Shown here one piece after another: positions 6,331-9,594 of a stretch of DNA of 9,594 nt. The stretch is from Spirosoma sp. GTDB taxonomy: Bacteria > Bacteroidota > Bacteroidia > Cytophagales > Spirosomataceae. The stretch's first letter is position 1, and each line of letters opens with the position of its first letter. Location of the stretch: contig JANXVQ010000036.1 of the NCBI GenBank assembly GCA_025351545.1, positions 1 through 9,594 on the forward strand, written 5' to 3'. The notes beneath the pieces were generated by a model. That model had not been told where the DNA came from. It did not search any database and saw only the letters and a program-made list of their open reading frames with translations. Position numbers and translations under genes: made by a program.

Positions 6331-6340
6331 GTCTATAGAC
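6331..6340. promoter_or_regulatory. 10-bp perfect palindrome in the DUF2911/NUDIX divergent gap
   Basis: GTCTATAGAC is fully self-complementary and lies 4 bases before the DUF2911 start codon and 50 bases before the NUDIX start. It could be an operator half or simply chance; a 10-bp palindrome alone is weak evidence. No convincing TAnnTTTG promoter was found for either gene in this 64-base gap. Confidence 0.2.
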
Positions 6341-6390
6341 TTTTGGGAAATCAGCACCAAATTGCGGTTTTTTAGTCAGAAACCCAACTT

Positions 6391-6930
6391 ATGCACCGCG
6401 AACCATTGCTATCGTTGCTGCAACAGCACGCACCCGCCGACGCTACGGAGCAGGCTATGACCCAAGCTACCATTGAGTTTGTTAGAGAAAATGCCGACTG
6501 CTTTAACCGATCGTTACTCATTGGGCACGTTACCGGATCAGCCTGGGTTGTTAGCCCCGACCGCCAGCAAGTTCTCCTCATTCATCACCGAAAACTCGAC
6601 CGATGGCTGCAGCCCGGTGGTCATGCAGATGGCGATCCCGATGTGGCGGCTGTGGCCTTGCGTGAGGCCCGGGAAGAAACAGGTTTAACCTCTTTACAAC
6701 TCGTTGCCAGTCGTATTTTCGATGTAGATGTTCATAGAATTCCAGCGCGTGAAGAGGTGCCGGCGCATCTTCATTACGACATACGTTTTTTGCTCGAAGC
6801 AGACCCAAATGAGTCATTTGGCTTTTCTGATGAAATTAAGAATATTCGATGGTTTTCGTTAGAAATGATGGATGATTATGTAAATTCAGAGTCAATTTTT
6901 AGAATGAAGCGAAAAATAGGCTCTAACTAA
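6391..6930 (+). CDS. NUDIX hydrolase
   Basis: This 179-residue cytoplasmic protein should hydrolyse a nucleoside diphosphate linked to another group, using divalent metal. The N-terminal helical part (about 1-45) precedes the beta core (VTGSAWVVSPDRQQVLLIHH, about 47-66). The Nudix box begins at the second glycine of PGGHADGD and ends REAREETGL, so the metal-binding REAREE core is intact. The Glu normally found six residues after the box glycine is Pro here (GDPDV). I recall this as usual in a subfamily with HHRKL..WLQPGGH, which this protein also has. The C-terminal strand IRWFSLEMMDDY is present. The substrate is unknown. The last 90 bases are markedly AT-rich compared with the middle of the gene. 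It is divergent from DUF2911. Confidence 0.93.
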   Translation: MHREPLLSLLQQHAPADATEQAMTQATIEFVRENADCFNRSLLIGHVTGSAWVVSPDRQQVLLIHHRKLDRWLQPGGHADGDPDVAAVALREAREETGLTSLQLVASRIFDVDVHRIPAREEVPAHLHYDIRFLLEADPNESFGFSDEIKNIRWFSLEMMDDYVNSESIFRMKRKIGSN

Positions 6931-6950
6931 GAACATAGTAGCTATTTTAA

Positions 6951-6981
6951 TTGTTTTTTAATCTGACAGACGATAGATTTG
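6951..6981 (+). promoter_or_regulatory. Good Bacteroidota-type promoter for the small secreted protein
   Basis: TTG (6951-6953), 20 bases, then TAGATTTG (6974-6981) is a full match to the TAnnTTTG -7 element with the right spacing. The RNA should begin near 6988, leaving about 20 bases before the ATG at 7009. It also shows that the upstream in-frame TTG at 6979 lies inside the promoter and cannot be the start. Confidence 0.65.
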
Positions 6982-7008
6982 TTAGATAACAAAACCACAG
7001 AAATAGCC

Positions 7009-7353
7009 ATGAAAATTGTAGCTTTTTTGCTTACTGGCATCAGCTTTATAGCGATATCAGAGCAAGCTTTCGCTCAGGATAATGGGGTACGTAAGCCATT
7101 GAATAATCCGATGTATTCGACGCATAACTACAAGCATCCTAACATGGCTGCTGCGGCCCGTCGTTCAGAAAGTAAAGCGGGTGTTTCTGTTCGGCAACCT
7201 GCACCGAGCGACGCCCGGTTGGCAAACTACAAAAATCAAATGCCCAACAGGCCGCCGGTAGGGGGCGTTGCGGTTGATCACACGCCGTCGGAAAATTTGG
7301 CCGACCGGAACTATAAGATTCAGCGGGTAAGTCAGCCAAAGTCATCTACTTGA
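7009..7353 (+). CDS. Small secreted protein of unknown function
   Basis: The protein has 114 residues from ATG 7009; an upstream TTG at 6979 is in frame but lies within the promoter. The signal peptide is MKIVAFLLTGISFIAISEQAFA, with likely cleavage before QDNG. The mature part, about 92 residues, is basic and Pro/Asn/Arg-rich with little hydrophobic core, and contains NPMYSTHNYKHPNMAAAARR (about residues 34-53), RQPAPSDARLANYKNQMPNR and NLADRNYKIQR. The two Asn-Tyr-Lys turns and the low complexity suggest an extended or partly disordered periplasmic peptide. I have a vague memory of the STHNYKHP string in other Cytophagales hypotheticals, untested. It has its own promoter (6951-6981) and terminator (7429-7468), so it appears to be monocistronic. 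Confidence 0.8.
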   Translation: MKIVAFLLTGISFIAISEQAFAQDNGVRKPLNNPMYSTHNYKHPNMAAAARRSESKAGVSVRQPAPSDARLANYKNQMPNRPPVGGVAVDHTPSENLADRNYKIQRVSQPKSST

Positions 7354-7428
7354 GTAGATGAGTACTACGTTAGGAAAAGCAAAGGTGATACTACGACCAC
7401 CGGCAACTAAACACCTTAACTAATTAGT

Positions 7429-7468
7429 ACTGGACCAACTGATACATCAGTTGGTCCAGTGTATTTTT
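7429..7468 (+). terminator. Intrinsic terminator after the small secreted protein
   Basis: ACTGGACCAACTGAT (7429-7443) pairs exactly with ATCAGTTGGTCCAGT (7446-7460), and GTATTTTT follows. The tip pairs will open to give a normal loop. It lies 76 bases after the stop at 7353. A second, smaller inverted repeat (7342-7361) spans that stop codon. Confidence 0.75.
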
Positions 7469-7535
7469 ACGCTTTAGCGTTCATCTGAACGTAGGGATAT
7501 ATCGTTGATCTGTACCATAAATGATTTAATTTGTC

Positions 7536-7567
7536 TTTTCAGGGCGGCTACTCACTAAGTATCTTTG
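7536..7567 (+). promoter_or_regulatory. Candidate promoter for the DUF983 gene
   Basis: TATCTTTG (7560-7567) is a perfect TAnnTTTG -7 element. The upstream element is poor: TTTT at 7536-7539 is the nearest match, 20 bases away, while a better TTTG (7530-7533) is 26 bases away. Transcription would start near 7574, giving a leader of about 60 bases before ATG 7635. The rest of 7469-7635 holds only two very short alternative hairpins (7469-7491). Confidence 0.5.
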
Positions 7568-7634
7568 TAGCGTAAAACTTTTTGATTTACAGCGATTAAT
7601 CGAAAAGCATTACCGTAAAAAAAACTATACAGTC

Positions 7635-8033
7635 ATGTCAACCAATAGCCGTTTACACAGCATTCTATTTAATAAATGCCCTCGTTGTCAGGAAGGCGAT
7701 TTCTTTGTTCGCAACAGCGCGTTTAGTCGTGATTTTGATAAAATGCATGACCACTGCCCCCATTGTGGTGAAAACTTCATGCCTGAACCGGGGTTTTATT
7801 GGGCTTCGATGTTTGTAAGCTATGCGTTTTATACTGTTTATACCCTGCTCACATTCTTCATCTTCGTGCAGTGGTTGCAGGTCGATCTTGATTATTATCT
7901 CATCGGATTAGTGCCTACTCTAATTCTGTTAACGCCTTATTTCTTTCGACTGGCTCGCCGGACCTGGCTCTCTATTTTTATTTCGCCCAAGCCACGTAAA
8001 ATTCATTTGTCAAAGGAAGCAGACGTAATGTGA
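7635..8033 (+). CDS. DUF983 family zinc-ribbon membrane protein
   Basis: The protein has 132 residues. The N-terminal cytoplasmic part carries two Cys pairs, CPRC (15-18) and CPHC (41-44), positioned to bind one zinc, with the DUF983-type context NKCPRCQEGDFF and HCPHCGENFMPEPGFYWASM. Two membrane spans follow, about 57-80 and 87-105, and then a basic cytoplasmic tail (RLARRTW, KPRKIHLSK). The length is normal for the family. The function of DUF983 is not established. The ATG at 7635 is preceded by an A-rich stretch (CGTAAAAAAAACT), usual in this group. The nitrilase starts 68 bases after its stop with no terminator between them, so the two may be co-transcribed. Confidence 0.92.
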   Translation: MSTNSRLHSILFNKCPRCQEGDFFVRNSAFSRDFDKMHDHCPHCGENFMPEPGFYWASMFVSYAFYTVYTLLTFFIFVQWLQVDLDYYLIGLVPTLILLTPYFFRLARRTWLSIFISPKPRKIHLSKEADVM

Positions 8034-8101
8034 ACTTTATGTTAAAGCGTCTGGTCAATAAGAAAACCAATTTCCGGGAAGATAAAGTAACTAGATAAGC
8101 T

Positions 8102-9007
8102 ATGCAGGTTAAAGTAGGAGTAGTTCAGGCGACGCCGGTATTTTTCGACATCAATAAAACAATTGACAAGCTTGAGTCTTTGGTTATTGATTACGCCAAA
8201 AAAGGTTGTCAACTCCTGCTTTTTCCCGAATCATTTATTCCCGGTTATCCTCGAAAATTTACATTTGGGGCATCAGTTGGTTTACGGACAGATGCCGGGC
8301 GTGAACTATACAAAACGTACTGGCAAAACAGTCTGCAAATTCCCGGACCTGAGTTGAGCCGACTGGAGCAAATTGCTCGCGAAAATGGGGTCTATCTGGC
8401 AATCGGTGTAACAGAACGGGACGTGTTAAATGGCAGTTTGTATTGCACCCTGATTTATCTATCGCCAACGGATGGCTATCTGGGGAAACATCAAAAAATT
8501 AAGCCAACGGGCGTTGAACGGTTAATTTGGGCGGAAGGAACGGGAAAGGATTCCATGAAAACGTTCGATACCACCATTGGCCGAATGGGTGGATTGATTT
8601 GTTGGGAAAACTACATGCCGTTGGCTCGCATGCGGATTTATCAGCAAGCCCCTCAACTGTATCTGGCCCCAACGGCCGATGCCCGCGCTAGTTGGCCCGC
8701 CACCCTCCAACACATTGCCTGTGAGGGGCGTTGCTATGTATTGGGCTGTAATCAATTCTTTACCCGAACTGATTATCCCGACGCTTATCAGGAATTTCTG
8801 GACGATGACGAAACCATATTGAGTCGGGGTGGCAGTGCTATTGTTTCTCCACAGGGCGAGTTTATTGCTGGTCCTCTGTGGGATGAGGAAGGCGTGCTGA
8901 TTGCTGATTTGGACTTAGATGAAGTGCTGAAAAGCAAGCTTGATTTCGACGTGATCGGCCATTATAACCGCCCCGATTTGTTTGCTTTCAACGCGGGACC
9001 GTTTTGA
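8102..9007 (+). CDS. Nitrilase-superfamily carbon-nitrogen hydrolase (nitrilase branch)
   Basis: The protein has 301 residues, a full-length nitrilase fold. The catalytic triad is visible: Glu43 in LLLFPESFIPGYP (38-50), Lys132 in GKHQKIKPTGVERLIW (128-143), and nucleophile Cys167 in GGLICWENYMPLARMRIY (163-180). The long KPT..ER..W..G motif and the CWENYMPLAR string are those of true nitrilases (nitrile to carboxylate and ammonia); the amidase, carbamoylase and NAD-synthetase branches have other residues here. The C-terminal region has GGSAIVSPQGEFIAGPL (243-259) and DLDLDEVLKSKLDFDVIGHY. The protein is cytoplasmic with no signal peptide. The physiological nitrile is unknown, and no nitrile-producing or auxin-type pathway is adjacent. 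It follows DUF983 by 68 bases; its 3' end overlaps the decayed macro-domain fragment on the other strand. Confidence 0.93.
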   Translation: MQVKVGVVQATPVFFDINKTIDKLESLVIDYAKKGCQLLLFPESFIPGYPRKFTFGASVGLRTDAGRELYKTYWQNSLQIPGPELSRLEQIARENGVYLAIGVTERDVLNGSLYCTLIYLSPTDGYLGKHQKIKPTGVERLIWAEGTGKDSMKTFDTTIGRMGGLICWENYMPLARMRIYQQAPQLYLAPTADARASWPATLQHIACEGRCYVLGCNQFFTRTDYPDAYQEFLDDDETILSRGGSAIVSPQGEFIAGPLWDEEGVLIADLDLDEVLKSKLDFDVIGHYNRPDLFAFNAGPF

Positions 9008-9150
9008 TTTTCTGCTCATAGAGTGTAAAATTCTCGGCATCAAAACACACAAAGATAACTTCCTGAATAGACGTTTCCTGCTCCATAAAGCGGTTGACAG
9101 CGGCAATAGCTATCTTTTGGGTAGCCGTAAACGCCGGTGTTTAGGTAAAT
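8988..9150 (-). pseudogene. Decayed C-terminal fragment of a macro-domain (ADP-ribose-binding) protein
   Basis: Two minus-strand frames together give the end of a macro domain. One frame (about 9150 down to 9115) reads IYLNTGVYGYPK, matching the conserved TGVYGYP loop. The next frame (9116 down to 9008 and on to TGA at 8990-8988) reads KIAIAAVNRFMEQ, then IQEVIFVCFDAENFTLYEQK, matching the last helix, strand and helix. The few residues expected between YPK and IAIAAV are missing and the frame changes, so a small deletion broke the gene. No start codon and no N-terminal two-thirds of the domain are present; the bases just upstream are a hairpin and the peptidase end. Intact relatives bind or remove ADP-ribose groups. 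The final residues run into the nitrilase 3' end, where the original stop is uncertain. Confidence 0.75.
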
Positions 9151-9151
9151 A

Positions 9152-9171
9152 ATCTGCTTTTAATGGCAGAT
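9152..9171 (-). terminator. Weak hairpin downstream of the S8 peptidase gene
   Basis: On the minus strand ATCTGC pairs with GCAGAT over an 8-base loop, followed by TATTT. It starts 18 bases after the peptidase stop codon. The stem is only six pairs, so termination is possible but not assured. Confidence 0.3.
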
Positions 9172-9188
9172 AAATCACTAACCACTAC

Positions 9189-9594
9189 TTATTGTTTTAT
9201 CAACTTCACCGTACGCTTTTTATCACCCGATATGAGTGTCATAAAATACAGCCCTGCCGATAAATTCAGGTTCGGTAAGGTGAATGCGGCTAATCCTGAT
9301 GAGGTATACCGATTCTGCCACAGAATACGTCCGGCAATATTCGTTAGTATCGCGTCGAGGGGTACGTTTGCTTCGATTTCGCCCCACTGAACACCCAGTA
9401 ACTCGGCATCGCTGAATGGATTCGGATAAACCAGTAGTTTGCCAAAAGAGTCGGCAAGGACCGATGCCCGCTCAAAATTCGGGATGCCGTAGCCCAGCTG
9501 ATCGTTGGGGCTGCCAAACTGGCTTCCCGATCGACGTAATGCCTGGGTCACCTGCGCGGCTGTTAAGCGGGGATGAGCCTGCCAGAATCCAGCC
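9189..9594 (-). CDS. S8 (subtilisin-like) peptidase, C-terminal end with T9SS sorting domain (partial)
   Basis: The frame is open to the window edge, so the gene continues beyond 9594; 134 residues are visible. The first part (AGFWQAHPRLTAAQVTQALR, then RSGSQFGSPNDQLGYGIPNF) matches the end of the subtilisin catalytic domain in Bacteroidota S8 proteases, after the active-site serine. It is followed by a type A T9SS C-terminal domain: LLVYPNPFSD, a central strand region ILTNIAGRILWQ, and the terminal SAGLYFMTLISGDKKRTVKLIKQ region (final about 23 residues, ending in Lys-Gln). This domain routes the protein across the outer membrane by the type IX system and is then cut off, so the enzyme is expected to be secreted or surface-attached. 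The catalytic Asp/His/Ser are outside the window. A GTG at 9551 is internal and is not the start. Confidence 0.9.
   Translation of the reverse strand, partial: AGFWQAHPRLTAAQVTQALRRSGSQFGSPNDQLGYGIPNFERASVLADSFGKLLVYPNPFSDAELLGVQWGEIEANVPLDAILTNIAGRILWQNRYTSSGLAAFTLPNLNLSAGLYFMTLISGDKKRTVKLIKQ

Noticed and set aside
7469..7491. Two tiny overlapping hairpins (ACGC/GCGT and CGTTC/GAACG) that could switch
   Set aside because: Stems of four and five pairs are expected by chance, and they lie before the likely transcription start of DUF983.
8039..8098. A 19-residue basic frame (MLKRLVNKKTNFREDKVTR) between DUF983 and nitrilase
   Set aside because: It is very short, has no start-site signal and could easily be chance; it might be a leader peptide, but nothing supports that.
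8915..9106. A 63-codon minus-strand frame covering the nitrilase end and the gap
   Set aside because: The neighbouring frame carries the macro-domain residues; this one reads as arginine/serine-rich nonsense and overlaps nitrilase coding sequence.
1..9594. A CRISPR array, tRNA, rRNA, insertion sequence or prophage gene
   Set aside because: No regularly spaced repeats, tRNA-like cloverleaf, transposase or integrase motif, or phage structural gene was seen on reading both strands.

Overview
The window looks like a stretch of chromosome from a Bacteroidota (Bacteroidetes) bacterium. It probably belongs to the Cytophagales, and a Spirosoma-like genus would fit, but that last step is an impression from protein style and not a proof. 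The support is as follows. A serine-peptidase tail carries a type IX secretion (T9SS) C-terminal sorting domain. A DUF2911 lipid/periplasm-type protein is present. Several signal peptides end in AQ. Intergenic DNA contains matches to the Bacteroidota promoter pattern (TTG/TTTG, about 19-20 bases, TAnnTTTG), and starts are preceded by A-rich sequence and not strong Shine-Dalgarno sites. The genes read as ordinary chromosomal housekeeping and accessory genes. I see no integrase, transposase, CRISPR array, tRNA or rRNA.

Layout from left to right. At 1-544 (+) there is the end of an unknown gene, a 73-residue hypothetical protein and a 38-residue single-span membrane microprotein, closed by a 25-bp perfect hairpin (592-651). 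That hairpin also serves the convergent class III aminotransferase (665-1858, -). Divergent from the aminotransferase is a secreted protein (1904-3079, +) with two tandem copies of a small beta module followed by a probable beta-barrel. Next comes a compact operon: a near-consensus promoter, a 44-base leader hairpin, a 41-residue single-span membrane protein (3281-3406), and a sodium:solute symporter (3403-5085) that overlaps the microprotein by ATGA. Its own terminator overlaps the symporter stop codon.

The 341-base gap between the symporter and the convergent DUF2911-TPR protein (5427-6326, -) is not empty. It contains a promoter-like sequence, a short reading frame and a strong bidirectional terminator, and so looks like a separate small transcription unit. 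Divergent from DUF2911 is a NUDIX hydrolase (6391-6930). After it come a small secreted protein with its own good promoter (7009-7353), a terminator, another promoter, a DUF983 zinc-ribbon membrane protein (7635-8033) and a nitrilase-branch carbon-nitrogen hydrolase (8102-9007). The right edge holds, on the minus strand, the C-terminal end of an S8 (subtilisin-like) peptidase with a T9SS sorting domain (9189-9594). Between that and the nitrilase lies a decayed, frameshifted fragment of a macro-domain (ADP-ribose-binding) protein (about 8988-9150), which conventional gene calling would miss.

I do not see a multi-gene defence, biosynthetic or mobile system. The observations most worth following are the microprotein coupled to the symporter with its leader hairpin, the small transcription unit at 5141-5358, and the macro-domain remnant.
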